Assembly (NCBI GenBank): GCA_944322575.1
Contig: CALUPK010000006.1
Span: 21,249 to 85,248 of the forward strand
Origin: an uncultured Bacteroidales bacterium
Lineage (GTDB): Bacteria; Bacteroidota; Bacteroidia; Bacteroidales; UBA932
Direction: 5' to 3'
Length of the DNA stretch: 64,000 bases
The translations under genes were made by a program, and so were the position numbers. Positions 1 to 9,747 of the stretch are shown piece by piece (the first letter of the stretch is position 1; each line of letters opens with the position of its first letter). The notes under the pieces are model-generated. The model saw only the letters and a program-made list of their open reading frames with translations, did no database searches and was not told the DNA's origin.

Positions 1-882
1 CCGGCGTTAATCTATACGTATTTCAATGCGGGCACTCCTTCTGCCGGCGGCTGGGGTATCCCTATGGCTACGGACATAGCTTTTGCAATAGGAGTGCTGT
101 CGCTTCTCGGCAGCCGCTGCCCGTTAGGGCTCAAGGTGCTGCTCGTTGCTCTCGCTGTGGTGGATGATATCGGAGCCATCATAGTTCTGGCAGTATTCTA
201 TCCGGCCCATGAGATACACCTTGTCTATCTTTTGTATGCGGCAGTGGTGGTGGCTGCCCTGATCGCGCTTAACAGGGCCGGCATCCGGACGCTGCTTTTT
301 TACATAGTCCTCGGTATCGTGCTGTTTGTCTTTGTGTTCCTTTCAGGAATACATGCTACCATTGCCGGAGTCATACTTGCCATGACCATCCCGGCAAAGA
401 CGTCAACAGGAGATATCAGGGCGTTCACCGGACCGGATTCTCCGCTCGGGAAATTGGAAACAACGCTTCACCCTTGGGTCAATTTCCTTATTATGCCTAT
501 ATTTGCGCTCGCAAATGCGGGCGTGGTGATAGATTCATCCTCGCTTGCCGGAGGCGGGATGCCGGCTGTCATACCCGGAGTGTTCTTCGGCCTGCTTATT
601 GGAAAGCCAGTGGGGATTTTCGTGTTCAGCTGGATTGCAGTCAAGTTGCGTATAGCCGGTAAACCCGAGGGGACGAAATGGATTCAGATTCTCGCTTTGG
701 GAGTGCTGGGAGGTATAGGATTTACGATGTCGATATTTATTGACAATCTTGCATTTACCGATCCTTACCTGATCAATGCCGGGAAACTTGCAATCCTCGC
801 CACCTCCTTCCTGGCCGCCTGCCTCGGAATACTGGCACTGTATTTGACTACAAGCAAGAAAGATAAAACAAATATTATTTAA
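1..882 (+). CDS. nhaA: Na+/H+ antiporter NhaA (5' truncated by window edge)
   Basis: The reading frame is open from base 1, so the gene begins outside the window; the visible part is the C-terminal 293 residues. It opens with PALIYTYFN and GWGIPMATDIAFA, the NhaA signature region in which the paired Asp residues of the ion-binding site lie, and continues through several hydrophobic spans including GGIGFTMSIFI near the C-terminus. NhaA exchanges sodium for protons across the inner membrane for pH and salt homeostasis. The stop is only 2 bases before the FKBP lipoprotein gene, so the two are probably co-transcribed. Identity is from conserved family motifs and is secure; the N-terminal third is not visible. 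Confidence 0.95.
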   Translation, partial: PALIYTYFNAGTPSAGGWGIPMATDIAFAIGVLSLLGSRCPLGLKVLLVALAVVDDIGAIIVLAVFYPAHEIHLVYLLYAAVVVAALIALNRAGIRTLLFYIVLGIVLFVFVFLSGIHATIAGVILAMTIPAKTSTGDIRAFTGPDSPLGKLETTLHPWVNFLIMPIFALANAGVVIDSSSLAGGGMPAVIPGVFFGLLIGKPVGIFVFSWIAVKLRIAGKPEGTKWIQILALGVLGGIGFTMSIFIDNLAFTDPYLINAGKLAILATSFLAACLGILALYLTTSKKDKTNII

Positions 883-884
883 AA

Positions 885-1601
885 ATGAAAAAGACAATTA
901 TTGCAATCGTAGCCGCAGCCGCGGCAGTAACCGCCCTCTCTTCATGCGCCGGGACATATCAGAAAGGCGAAAGGAGGGCTGACATCACATCGGCTCAGAT
1001 AGATACGGTGAGCTATGCGCTCGGTATGTTCTACGGAAAGATGCTGACCTCGTCGCCGTTCGGTGAGATCAACCTTGCTCAGATTCAGAAAGGTTTCAGT
1101 GATGTGATCAACGGTAAGGAGACAAAGCTCGAGGAGCATCAGCTCAACATGATTATCCAGAGCCATCTGATGGCGCAGCAGCTTTATGAGACTACCCGTA
1201 ACGCAGAGGAGGGTGAGGCATTCCTCGCTGCCAATAAGGAAAAGGAAGGAGTGGTTGAGACAGAGTCCGGTCTTCAGTATAAGATAGAAGTCGAGGGTGC
1301 CGGTATATCTCCCGAGGCTACAGACACCGTAGAGGTCAACTATGAGGGCCGTCTTATCGACGGGACAGTCTTCGACTCATCATACGAAAGAGGCGAGAGC
1401 GTCAAGTTCCCCCTCAATGGAGTGATACCCGGCTGGACCGAGGGTCTGACCTACGTTAAGGAAGGCGGCCGTATCCAGCTCTTCATCCCCTCTGACCTGG
1501 CCTATGGCCAGCATGGCACCGGTCCCATTCCGGGCAACAGCACTCTGATTTTCGATGTGGAGCTCATCAAAGTCTTCAAGGCCGTGGATGAGAAGAAGTA
1601 A
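885..1601 (+). CDS. FKBP-type peptidyl-prolyl cis-trans isomerase lipoprotein
   Basis: A 238-residue protein with a lipoprotein signal (hydrophobic run, then LSSC with the lipidated Cys at residue 21). The middle is the helical N-terminal region seen in FkpA/Mip proteins, with a conserved YALG segment near residue 44. The C-terminal FKBP fold, about residues 140-232, includes VEVNYEGRLIDGTVFDSSY, VIPGWTEGL, FIPSDLAYG and LIFDVELI, which carry the usual active-site residues. It should assist folding of proteins in the periplasm or at a membrane surface. Stop-to-start spacing to nhaA is 2 bases and to the following gene 15 bases. Confidence 0.93.
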   Translation: MKKTIIAIVAAAAAVTALSSCAGTYQKGERRADITSAQIDTVSYALGMFYGKMLTSSPFGEINLAQIQKGFSDVINGKETKLEEHQLNMIIQSHLMAQQLYETTRNAEEGEAFLAANKEKEGVVETESGLQYKIEVEGAGISPEATDTVEVNYEGRLIDGTVFDSSYERGESVKFPLNGVIPGWTEGLTYVKEGGRIQLFIPSDLAYGQHGTGPIPGNSTLIFDVELIKVFKAVDEKK

Positions 1602-1616
1602 TCTGTCTGTAAAAGG

Positions 1617-3842
1617 ATGAACAAGAGGAGTATAATCGCCTGCACGATATTAGCGGTACTGCTGTTGGCGGGCATCGGATATCTCTTCTGGGCCTTGTTT
1701 TTCAGGGACGGGGGAGAAACTGTCAGAACAGACCGGCTTACTGACGGAGTGGAGGCAGTGCCTTCAGATGCCATATTCCTTTTTGAAGCCGGAACCTTTT
1801 CAGAGATAGTGAATATGACGGACAGCGGGAGTGCGCTGGGCAAGTTGCTCGGCAGCATTCCCGATGCCGCTTATGACTGGGAGGCCGCCCTGTCCATGCA
1901 TTATTCGAGCAAGAACACCGTGTCGCCTCTCATCGTGCTGTCTATTCCGCATGACGAGGATGCAGAAGCATTCATGGACAAAGTCATAGACAAATGCGGA
2001 GGAGTGATAGACAAACGCTACGGTCAGGTGACTGTGCACAAGGCCGCGGTGCCGGATGCCTCTTTCGCCCTGTACGGTCAGTTCGTGGTGGCGAGTCCTT
2101 CAATGGTGATAGTGGAAGCGTCCTTGAGGCATCTGGAGAACGGAACATCATTCAAGGACGAGCCTTTGTACTCCAGGATACAGGGTGTCACTTCCGATAG
2201 AGGTGTCCTCCATGTCAGCTTTGCCAACCTCGGAAAACTCTTCTCCGGAGCCGCTGCCCCTCAATATGTCCGCTACGCATCGTTTTTCCAAAGCTTTGCT
2301 GACTGGGGCGCATTCGGAATGGGGAACGGGGACTCTCCTCTGACCTTCGACGGGCGCCTGCTGAGTGTCCGGAGCGGGGAAAAGTTCTCAGACGTGCTGC
2401 TGACTCAGCGCGGCCGCAAGCCCGAGGTCTATTCCGTAGTACCATACAATGCTTCCTATGTGATAACTCTGCCCATAACCTCCTACCCGGATTATTACCG
2501 CGCATATACCTCCTATATCGCAGCGGACGGACGCAAGAAGGACTATGACTATATCAATGCCACCCTGCCGGGTGATATCTCTCCGACTTCTTTTGCAGAG
2601 TCTCTCAAGCTTTCCGAAGTAGCTGTCTTTTCGGTGGATATGGATGGAGAAAGAAAGATACTGGCTCTAAAGTGCGGGGATATCAAGCCTTTGGGAGATT
2701 ATGAAAGGCCGGTCTGCGAATACCGTTTCAAGGGGTATGTCCAGGCTCTGCTCGGCAATGTGTTCGCTCCTTCTTCAGAGGAGTCTTACTGTGTGTGGAA
2801 CGGCTGGGTGATGGTGGGAGGCAAGGAGGAGATAACAGCGCTCAAGTCATCGTTGACGGACGGAACATTCTTCAGTCTCGGAGACTATCTGTCCCAGACT
2901 CCGGCGGCGGAGGAACTTCGGGAGATATCCTGCCTGTCCGTTATGGTCAATATGGGACGATATGGCACTACAGCGGCCGGTTATCTGAAAAAGCCGTACG
3001 GCGGGACAGTCGCTCAGACGGCCGGTACCTATAATTTCGAGCTTCTCTCACTGAATATGTACAGGGTGGGCGACGGACTGGGTGTCCGGACTTCTCTGTA
3101 CAGGGAGGATCTCACGAGCCTGCCGCAGCCGTCTGCCGCCAAGAATGCAGAGGCCCCGTCTATTGTCGAGGATGTCCCTGTGGCTGTCCCCAAAGGACCG
3201 TTTAAAGTCAAGAATTTCATAGACGGCTCGACCAACTGGCTCGAACAGTTAGACAATTTCGACATACGTCTGCTCAACAGCGCCCGTAAGCCTGTGTGGA
3301 CAGTGAAGTTCGACAAACCTCTGTGCGGAACAGTCAGGCAGATAGACTACCTTAAAAATGACAAGCTCCAGATGCTTTTCGGAGCCGGTGACCGTATATA
3401 TCTTTTTGACCGTCTTGGCAGAAAAGTCGGACGTTTCCCGATCTCTCTCGGCAAGGAGATACTTCTCGGGCCGGATGTTTATGACTTCAAGGGCAACAAG
3501 GATTATACAGTGGTGGTGCTCCACACTGACAACACTCTCGTCCAGTATGACATAGACGGAAAGCCGGTATCGGACTGGAATACTGTCACTCTCAATGAGA
3601 GAATCATGTCCTTGCCCGAGATGGTCAAGGTAGGAGACAGTATAATCTGGGCTGTGAGAACTTCATATCAGACCCTGCTGTATGACGCTCATGGCACGAT
3701 ATGTGCAGATTTCTCCAAAAAGCGTAAACTGAAAAAAGATACTGAGGTGGAGCCCTTGTCCGCACATGAGGTGGGAGTAACCACGTCTGACGGGCGGGCT
3801 ATGGTCATAGACCTGAACGACGGCTCTTTCAGAAAAAGATAG
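1617..3842 (+). CDS. Large membrane-anchored/secreted protein, DUF3352-like
   Basis: A 741-residue protein with an N-terminal hydrophobic anchor (residues about 6-28, followed directly by charged residues) and no Cys lipobox, so it is probably tethered to the inner membrane with its bulk in the periplasm. Residues about 40-500 look like the repetitive beta-rich DUF3352-type region found in Bacteroidetes. The last 200 residues contain recurring segments ending in hydrophobic-aspartate turns (YLFDRLGRKVG, LVQYDIDGKPV, LLYDAHG), suggestive of a beta-propeller-like repeat. No catalytic motif is evident. It sits between the FKBP lipoprotein and the DUF4834 gene in one transcriptional unit. Function is unknown; the family name is a tentative call. 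Confidence 0.75.
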   Translation: MNKRSIIACTILAVLLLAGIGYLFWALFFRDGGETVRTDRLTDGVEAVPSDAIFLFEAGTFSEIVNMTDSGSALGKLLGSIPDAAYDWEAALSMHYSSKNTVSPLIVLSIPHDEDAEAFMDKVIDKCGGVIDKRYGQVTVHKAAVPDASFALYGQFVVASPSMVIVEASLRHLENGTSFKDEPLYSRIQGVTSDRGVLHVSFANLGKLFSGAAAPQYVRYASFFQSFADWGAFGMGNGDSPLTFDGRLLSVRSGEKFSDVLLTQRGRKPEVYSVVPYNASYVITLPITSYPDYYRAYTSYIAADGRKKDYDYINATLPGDISPTSFAESLKLSEVAVFSVDMDGERKILALKCGDIKPLGDYERPVCEYRFKGYVQALLGNVFAPSSEESYCVWNGWVMVGGKEEITALKSSLTDGTFFSLGDYLSQTPAAEELREISCLSVMVNMGRYGTTAAGYLKKPYGGTVAQTAGTYNFELLSLNMYRVGDGLGVRTSLYREDLTSLPQPSAAKNAEAPSIVEDVPVAVPKGPFKVKNFIDGSTNWLEQLDNFDIRLLNSARKPVWTVKFDKPLCGTVRQIDYLKNDKLQMLFGAGDRIYLFDRLGRKVGRFPISLGKEILLGPDVYDFKGNKDYTVVVLHTDNTLVQYDIDGKPVSDWNTVTLNERIMSLPEMVKVGDSIIWAVRTSYQTLLYDAHGTICADFSKKRKLKKDTEVEPLSAHEVGVTTSDGRAMVIDLNDGSFRKR

Positions 3843-3848
3843 AAGATT

Positions 3849-4118
3849 ATGATATTCAATTTTTTCCTTTTCATCATATTGGGAGTCCTGCTGCTTATAG
3901 TGGCTGTGCCGGTCCTGTTGTTCAGAGTCCTCGGCGGGCGCTTCCGCAATCCGGGCGGTCCTTCTGCACGGAGACCCTTCGCAGGATTCCGTCCGCATAA
4001 GGACAGCCGCGAGGGTGAGGTGACTGTGTCGGGTCAGGACGCTACGGCCGGAGAGAAAATCGTAGGAGACCACGTGGGAGAGTACGTGGACTATGAGGAA
4101 GTGGATGAAAGGAAATAA
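3849..4118 (+). CDS. DUF4834 family small membrane protein
   Basis: An 89-residue protein: a single N-terminal membrane span (about residues 2-25), a basic Gly/Arg/Pro-rich linker, and an acidic tail ending GEYVDYEEVDERK. This plan (short membrane span, basic linker, tail with VDYEE) matches the Bacteroidetes DUF4834 family, whose role is not known to me. It starts 6 bases after the previous stop, and its 3' end overlaps the start region of the ABC exporter gene, so it is embedded in the same operon. Confidence 0.8.
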   Translation: MIFNFFLFIILGVLLLIVAVPVLLFRVLGGRFRNPGGPSARRPFAGFRPHKDSREGEVTVSGQDATAGEKIVGDHVGEYVDYEEVDERK

Positions 4119-5961
4119 TACCAATAACTCATCGATGAGCGCATTTAAACGTATCCTGTCCTATGCTAAGCCCTACAGCCGCTTTTGGCCCGGGTATCTG
4201 GCATTCTCTATACTGTCGGTTATCTTCGGCGTGGTCAATTATGCTCTGATCAAGCCTCTGCTCGAAGTTCTTTTCGATCCGGACGCAGTGGAGAAGTTCT
4301 CGGAGATGCCCGAGTTCTCGCTTACAGTGGAATATTTCTATGGCGTGTTTCAGTATTACCTTACTAAGGTTCTGGAGGCCAACGGCGTGCTGAGAGGACT
4401 TCTGTTTGTGTGCGTGGTGCTTATCATCACATCCTTCCTGTCCAATCTCACCCGCTTCCTGTCCCAGAAGATTCTGGTAAACATGAAGACATACGTGATG
4501 AAGAACATCCGCACGGACTTGTTCAACAAGATTACCCGTCTCAATGTTGACTATTTCAAGCAGAAGCGTACAGGTGATATCCTTTCCAGTGTATCCAATG
4601 ACGTAAACGAGGTCCAGAACAGCGTGGCGAGCAGTTTCCATATCCTTTTCAGGGAGCCGCTGCTGATCATAGGTTTCCTGATAGGACTGTTCTATATGTC
4701 GCCCAAGCTGACAGTGCTGACATTGGTGACCCTGCCTATATCGGCGTTTGTTATAGGGGCTGTTACCCGCAGGCTCAAGAGCGGTGCAACCCGTGCACAG
4801 GAACTGATGGGCAGGATTATCAGTCATTTTGAGGAGGCAATCTCGGGTGCCAGGATCATTAAGGCATTCAATGCTCAGAAATATGTCAGGGATCATTTTG
4901 ACCGCACCAACGAGGAGCACAAGGCTGTCAGCCGCGCCATGTATACCCGTCAGGAACTGGCCTCGCCTCTGTCGGAGTTCCTCGGCATATCTGTGGCCGC
5001 CGCCGTCCTTTTCTACGGGGGCATCCTCCAGATGAAGGGGGAGTTGGGCATGAGCCTCTCGGGCTTTATAGTGTACATCGCATTTTACTGGAGGGTGCTG
5101 GAACCTTCCAAAGCTATAGCCTCAGCTTATTCCAACGTGCAGAAGGGCCTTGTGTCCGGCAACAGGATATTTGCCATTCTCGACGCCGTACCCTCCATCC
5201 GCAAAGCGGATCATCCAGTGCATATCTCTGATTTCAAGGATTCTGTGGAGTACCGCCATGTGTCTTTCAAGTATTCTGCGGACTATGTACTCAAGGATAT
5301 CAACGTGACGATACCCAAGGGCAGGATGATAGCAGTCGTAGGACCTTCCGGAGCGGGTAAGTCCACTTTGGCGGATCTGCTGCCGAGGTTCTATGATGTC
5401 ACGGAGGGCGGTATCTTTATCGACGGAGTGGACATCAGGCAGTATTATCCCAAGGAACTCATATCGCTTATGGGTATAGTGACCCAGGAGGCAATACTTT
5501 TCAATGACACTGTCCGGAACAACATCACCTTCGGCATGGAGAACGTCCCTGAGGAGGATGTCATCAGAGCTGCCAGGATAGCCAATGCCGATGAATTCAT
5601 CTCGCAGATGGAGCACGGCTACGACACCAATATCGGTGACCGCGGCGGCAAGCTCTCGGGGGGTCAGCGTCAGAGGATAGCTATTGCACGGGCCGTGCTC
5701 AAGAATCCTCCGATTCTCATTTTGGACGAGGCGACGTCCGCTCTCGATACTGAGAGTGAGCGCTTGGTGCAGGACGCCCTTACCAAACTGATGGAGAACA
5801 GGACTTCCATAGTCATTGCCCACCGCCTCTCAACCATCCGGCATGCCGATGAGATACTTGTCATGAAGGAGGGCAGCATAGTGGAGAGAGGAACCCATTC
5901 GGAGCTGCTGGCTTCCGGAGGTCTGTATTCGCACCTGTGCGAGATGCAGACATTTAACTAA
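4105..5961 (+). CDS. MsbA-like ABC transporter, fused permease/ATPase
   Basis: About 618 residues: an N-terminal six-helix exporter domain (roughly residues 15-330) and a C-terminal ATPase domain with Walker A GPSGAGKST, signature LSGGQRQRIAIARA, Walker B ILILDEATSALD and the switch His in IVIAHRLST. It is a half-transporter of the lipid A / multidrug exporter type and would work as a homodimer in the inner membrane. I chose the ATG at 4105 because GAGGA lies 5 bases upstream and the gene then overlaps the previous one by only 14 bases; ATGs at 4093 and 4135 are alternatives. Exported substrate cannot be told from sequence. Confidence 0.92.
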   Translation: MKGNNTNNSSMSAFKRILSYAKPYSRFWPGYLAFSILSVIFGVVNYALIKPLLEVLFDPDAVEKFSEMPEFSLTVEYFYGVFQYYLTKVLEANGVLRGLLFVCVVLIITSFLSNLTRFLSQKILVNMKTYVMKNIRTDLFNKITRLNVDYFKQKRTGDILSSVSNDVNEVQNSVASSFHILFREPLLIIGFLIGLFYMSPKLTVLTLVTLPISAFVIGAVTRRLKSGATRAQELMGRIISHFEEAISGARIIKAFNAQKYVRDHFDRTNEEHKAVSRAMYTRQELASPLSEFLGISVAAAVLFYGGILQMKGELGMSLSGFIVYIAFYWRVLEPSKAIASAYSNVQKGLVSGNRIFAILDAVPSIRKADHPVHISDFKDSVEYRHVSFKYSADYVLKDINVTIPKGRMIAVVGPSGAGKSTLADLLPRFYDVTEGGIFIDGVDIRQYYPKELISLMGIVTQEAILFNDTVRNNITFGMENVPEEDVIRAARIANADEFISQMEHGYDTNIGDRGGKLSGGQRQRIAIARAVLKNPPILILDEATSALDTESERLVQDALTKLMENRTSIVIAHRLSTIRHADEILVMKEGSIVERGTHSELLASGGLYSHLCEMQTFN

Positions 5962-5972
5962 AACATTGAATT

Positions 5973-7664
5973 ATGAACGACACTACTAAAACCGAAAGAA
6001 TGGAACAACCGAAATCACTTAACAAGATCATCGAAGCGAGCATTAAGAAGAACTGGGACTGTCCCGCCCTCTCCGACTACAACGGAGTGACTCTGTATTA
6101 CAGGGACGTGGCCCGCAGGATAGAGAAGATTCACATCATGCTCGAGACATGCGGCCTGCAGCGCGGCGACAAGATAGCCATCTGCTCGAGAAACCAGGCC
6201 AACTGGGCCGTGTCCTTTCTTGCCGCACTGACCTATGGGGCAGTACCCGTACCACTCCTGCATGAGTTCAAGAGCGGGAACATCTACCATCTCGTCAATC
6301 ACTCCGATGCCAGGGTATTTTTCGTTGGAGACATGGTCTGGGAAGGTCTATCCCAGTCGGAGATGCCGGGGCTGGATGCCATTATCCTGATGAACGATTT
6401 TTCCCTGCTCTACGCTTCCAATGACAAGATAACCCAGACCAGAGAGCACCTCAACGAGCTTTTCGGAAAGAAATACCCCAGGAGCTTCCATCCCGAGTGT
6501 GTCAACTATTACGAGGATTCCCCGGAGGAGCTGGCCATGATCAATTATACCTCCGGCACTTCCGGATTCTCAAAAGGAGTCATGCTGCCCTACCGCTCCA
6601 TACTCTCCAATATCCTTTTCGGCTTCGAGGTACACGGTCATCTGGACAATGCCTCCAACTGCGTCTCCATGCTTCCCACCGCCCATATGTACGGAATGAT
6701 GTTCGAGTTCTTGGTTGAGTTCTGTCTCGGCTGTCACGTTCACTTCCTTACCAGGCTTCCTACCCCGAAGATCATCCTCGATGCTATGGGTTCGGTGAAG
6801 CCGGACCTGATCGTTACCGTGCCCTTGGTTATTGAGAAGATATATAAGAAAAAGCTCGAGCCGATTATCAACCGCAGGGATATCCGTCTGCTGCTGAGGC
6901 TCCCCGTTATCGATGAGAAGATACTCCGGAAGATAAACAACCAGCTTGACGGAGCATTCGGAGGAAAGTTCGACGAGGTAATCATCGGAGGAGCTGCGTT
7001 CAACCGCGAGGCCGAGGCATTTTTCCGCCGTATAGGCTTCCGCTTCACTGTGGGCTATGGTATGACGGAGTGCGGCCCCATCATTACATACGCCCGCTGG
7101 AATCAGACCAAGCTCTACTCCTGCGGCAAGGCGGCTCCGAGGATGCAGGTCATGATAGACTCTACAGACCCTCAGAATGTCCCCGGAGAGATTTTAGTCA
7201 AGGGTGACAATGTGTTCCTCGGCTACTACAAGAACGAGGAGGCTACAGCCGAGGTCTTCACGGAAGACGGCTGGTTCCGTACCGGAGACATGGGCGTAAT
7301 CGACTCCGACGGTTTCCTTTTCATCAAGGGCCGCTGCAAGAGCATGATTCTCGGTCCTTCCGGACAGAATATCTACCCGGAGGAGATAGAGGGCGAGATC
7401 AACAACATGCCCTATGTCATCGAGTCTCTCGTCATCGAGGACAACGGGGGGCTCCGCGCCTTAGTGTACGCCGACTCAGAGCTGGCTGCCGCTGACGGGC
7501 TCTCCAAAGAGGAGCTGCTTGCAAAGATTCAGCAGAGCGTCAGGGAAATGAACGCACATCAGCCCAACTACTGCAAGGTCGGGGCAGTGGAGCTCTTCCC
7601 CGAGGAGTTCGAAAAGACGCCTAAAAAGAGCATCAAGAGATATCTTTATCAACGTACCAAATAA
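5973..7664 (+). CDS. AMP-dependent acyl-CoA synthetase (long-chain fatty acid CoA ligase family)
   Basis: A 563-residue ANL-superfamily enzyme. The P-loop-like motif YTSGTSGFSKGVML lies near residue 190, the adenylate-binding motif GYGMTECGP near 363, and the hinge GWFRTGD with the following region and the late Lys in KTPKKSIKR are all present. It activates a carboxylic acid with ATP and transfers it to CoA, most likely a fatty acid for lipid synthesis or degradation. It follows the exporter by 11 bases and precedes dCMP deaminase by 13, so it is in the same run of genes. Chain-length preference is not readable from sequence. Confidence 0.92.
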   Translation: MNDTTKTERMEQPKSLNKIIEASIKKNWDCPALSDYNGVTLYYRDVARRIEKIHIMLETCGLQRGDKIAICSRNQANWAVSFLAALTYGAVPVPLLHEFKSGNIYHLVNHSDARVFFVGDMVWEGLSQSEMPGLDAIILMNDFSLLYASNDKITQTREHLNELFGKKYPRSFHPECVNYYEDSPEELAMINYTSGTSGFSKGVMLPYRSILSNILFGFEVHGHLDNASNCVSMLPTAHMYGMMFEFLVEFCLGCHVHFLTRLPTPKIILDAMGSVKPDLIVTVPLVIEKIYKKKLEPIINRRDIRLLLRLPVIDEKILRKINNQLDGAFGGKFDEVIIGGAAFNREAEAFFRRIGFRFTVGYGMTECGPIITYARWNQTKLYSCGKAAPRMQVMIDSTDPQNVPGEILVKGDNVFLGYYKNEEATAEVFTEDGWFRTGDMGVIDSDGFLFIKGRCKSMILGPSGQNIYPEEIEGEINNMPYVIESLVIEDNGGLRALVYADSELAAADGLSKEELLAKIQQSVREMNAHQPNYCKVGAVELFPEEFEKTPKKSIKRYLYQRTK

Positions 7665-7677
7665 CCGATAGAAGAGA

Positions 7678-8100
7678 ATGACTAAACAAGAGCAGTTTGA
7701 CCGCAGTTACTTAGAAATGGCCAGGGTATGGGCCAAAAATTCCTACTGCACGCGCAGGAAGGTAGGAGCCCTGTTGGTCAAGGACCGTATGATTATCTCG
7801 GACGGCTTCAACGGGACTCCCTCCGGTTTCGAGAATATCTGTGAGGATCCCGCCACGGGCAAGACCAAACCATACGTGCTGCATGCGGAGGCCAATGCCA
7901 TCACTAAAGTGGCGAAGTCCGGCAACAACAGCGAGGGCGCTACCCTCTATGTAACCGACGCTCCCTGTTTAGAGTGCGCCAAGCTTATCATCCAGGCCGG
8001 AATCAGGCGGGTGGTATATCTTGTCGAGTACAGTGTACGGGACGGTATCGAACTGCTTCGCAGGGCAGGTATCGAGGTCTGCAAATATGATATACTTTGA
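7678..8100 (+). CDS. Deoxycytidylate (dCMP) deaminase family protein
   Basis: A 140-residue zinc-dependent cytidine-deaminase-fold protein. The catalytic HAE motif (LHAEANAI, about residue 68) and PCLEC zinc ligands (about residues 98-102) are intact, together with the N-terminal CTRRKVGALLVKD and the NGTPSGF segment typical of dCMP/ComE deaminases. It converts dCMP to dUMP, feeding thymidylate synthesis; thymidylate kinase lies elsewhere in this window at 57689. The stop at 8098-8100 is within a few bases of the next start, implying translational coupling to the protease. Confidence 0.92.
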   Translation: MTKQEQFDRSYLEMARVWAKNSYCTRRKVGALLVKDRMIISDGFNGTPSGFENICEDPATGKTKPYVLHAEANAITKVAKSGNNSEGATLYVTDAPCLECAKLIIQAGIRRVVYLVEYSVRDGIELLRRAGIEVCKYDIL

Positions 8101-8105
8101 CAGCC

Positions 8106-9701
8106 ATGCCGTCGCCTGACAGATACAACATACTCAGACTGGTCCTGTGGTCGGTGATTATGGCACTGATCGGGAGCATCATAACTAAGGCCATAGACCA
8201 TCGTTTCGACCGGAATCCGGCTTTGCGTCCGGGTCATGGCTGGGACAAGCTGGAGCTGGTTCTGCAGCAGATAGAGCAGAACTACGTAGACTCTATCGAT
8301 TACGACAAGGTGACAGAAGACATCCTGCCGGTGATTCTCGGCGAGCTTGATCCCCATTCGGTCTATCTGCCGCCCAAGAACATGGAGGAGGCCAATGCCG
8401 AGCTTGAGGGTAACTTCGACGGCATCGGAGTGACTTTCAACGTGCCGGAGGATACGGCCATCATCATAAGCGTGATAGCCGGAGGCCCCTCTGAACGGGC
8501 CGGACTGCTCTCCGGAGACAGGATAATCGCTGTGGACGGACGCAATGTGGCAGGTGTAAAGCTCGACCAGGACTCTCTGGTAGGCATGCTCAAAGGTCTC
8601 TCCGGGACAGCCGTGCATTTAGACATCATGCGCGACCGTGAGATGGTGGAGTTCGATGTGATACGGGACAAGATACCTGTCAAGAGTATCGATGTCGCAT
8701 ACATGATAGACGACACCACCGGATACATGAAACTCTCTAAGTTTACCCGGACCAGCTATACGGAATTTTGCGAAGCCGTGCCTTCCATGCTCTCAGCCGG
8801 AATGACGAGACTCATCTTTGACTTGCGTGACAACACCGGCGGATATCTGGATCAGGCCCTGCTCCTTTCCAACGAGTTCCTGCCTGCCGGCAGTCTTATC
8901 GTCTATATGGAGGGGACCCACCGCCCGCGCCAGAACTTCTTTGCAGACGGAACCGGTCAGTGTCAGAATATCGGACTTTCGGTGCTGGTCAATGAGAACA
9001 GTGCCTCGTCAAGCGAGATATTTGCAGGTGCCATGCAGGACAACGACCGCGGCACCATCTACGGCCGTCGCACATACGGCAAAGGCATGGTGCAGGAGCA
9101 GATATACTTTACCGACAACTCCGGAATCCGTCTGACTGTAGCCCGTTTTTACACGGCCACAGGCAGATGCATCCAGAAGCCCTATACTCCCGGAGATGAG
9201 CTCAGCTACGTCTACGATATATACCAGAGATACGAGCACGGTGAGATGACGGATGCCGACAGTATCGTCCGCAACGATTCGCTCAGATACGTTACGCCGG
9301 CCGGCAAGGTGGTCTATGGCGGAGGCGGTATCATACCCGATGTATTCGTACCTATAGATACAGTAGGAGTTACGGACCTGCTGGTGCGTATCAACCGTCA
9401 GGCATTGGCGGTCAAGTACTCTTCGGAAGTGGCCGACCGTTACCGTCAGAAACTCCGCGGAGTGAGTACGCTCGAAGAGCTTGACACTCTCCTTGACAGT
9501 ATGGACCTCGAATCCGGTTTCCTGGCATATCTCTCGCGCAGCGGGGTGACAGTCGATCCACATCAGTGGGAGATATCCGGAGATATCGTTCTTGTGCAGC
9601 TGAGGGCTCTGGTAGGCCGTTATTCGCCGCTGGACGACCGTGCTTTCTATCCCATCATAGCAGCTGTCGACAACGTGATAGAAGCCGCATTGGCCGGTTG
9701 A
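8106..9701 (+). CDS. S41 family C-terminal processing peptidase
   Basis: About 531 residues: an N-terminal membrane anchor/signal (around residues 8-25), a CTP N-terminal domain with DPHSVYLPP, a PDZ domain around residues 105-190, and the S41 protease core with the nucleophile in NSASSSEIF (about residue 302) and the catalytic Lys in YGKGMVQ (about 325). It should cleave periplasmic proteins from their C-termini. I use ATG 8106; an in-frame TTG at 8097 would overlap the dCMP deaminase stop. Length beyond the core (about 150 extra residues) is usual for Bacteroidetes members. Confidence 0.92.
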   Translation: MPSPDRYNILRLVLWSVIMALIGSIITKAIDHRFDRNPALRPGHGWDKLELVLQQIEQNYVDSIDYDKVTEDILPVILGELDPHSVYLPPKNMEEANAELEGNFDGIGVTFNVPEDTAIIISVIAGGPSERAGLLSGDRIIAVDGRNVAGVKLDQDSLVGMLKGLSGTAVHLDIMRDREMVEFDVIRDKIPVKSIDVAYMIDDTTGYMKLSKFTRTSYTEFCEAVPSMLSAGMTRLIFDLRDNTGGYLDQALLLSNEFLPAGSLIVYMEGTHRPRQNFFADGTGQCQNIGLSVLVNENSASSSEIFAGAMQDNDRGTIYGRRTYGKGMVQEQIYFTDNSGIRLTVARFYTATGRCIQKPYTPGDELSYVYDIYQRYEHGEMTDADSIVRNDSLRYVTPAGKVVYGGGGIIPDVFVPIDTVGVTDLLVRINRQALAVKYSSEVADRYRQKLRGVSTLEELDTLLDSMDLESGFLAYLSRSGVTVDPHQWEISGDIVLVQLRALVGRYSPLDDRAFYPIIAAVDNVIEAALAG

Positions 9702-9747
9702 CCTAATAGAAATTGATGCATGTTTTTTGTAAACGGAAAGTAGAGAA

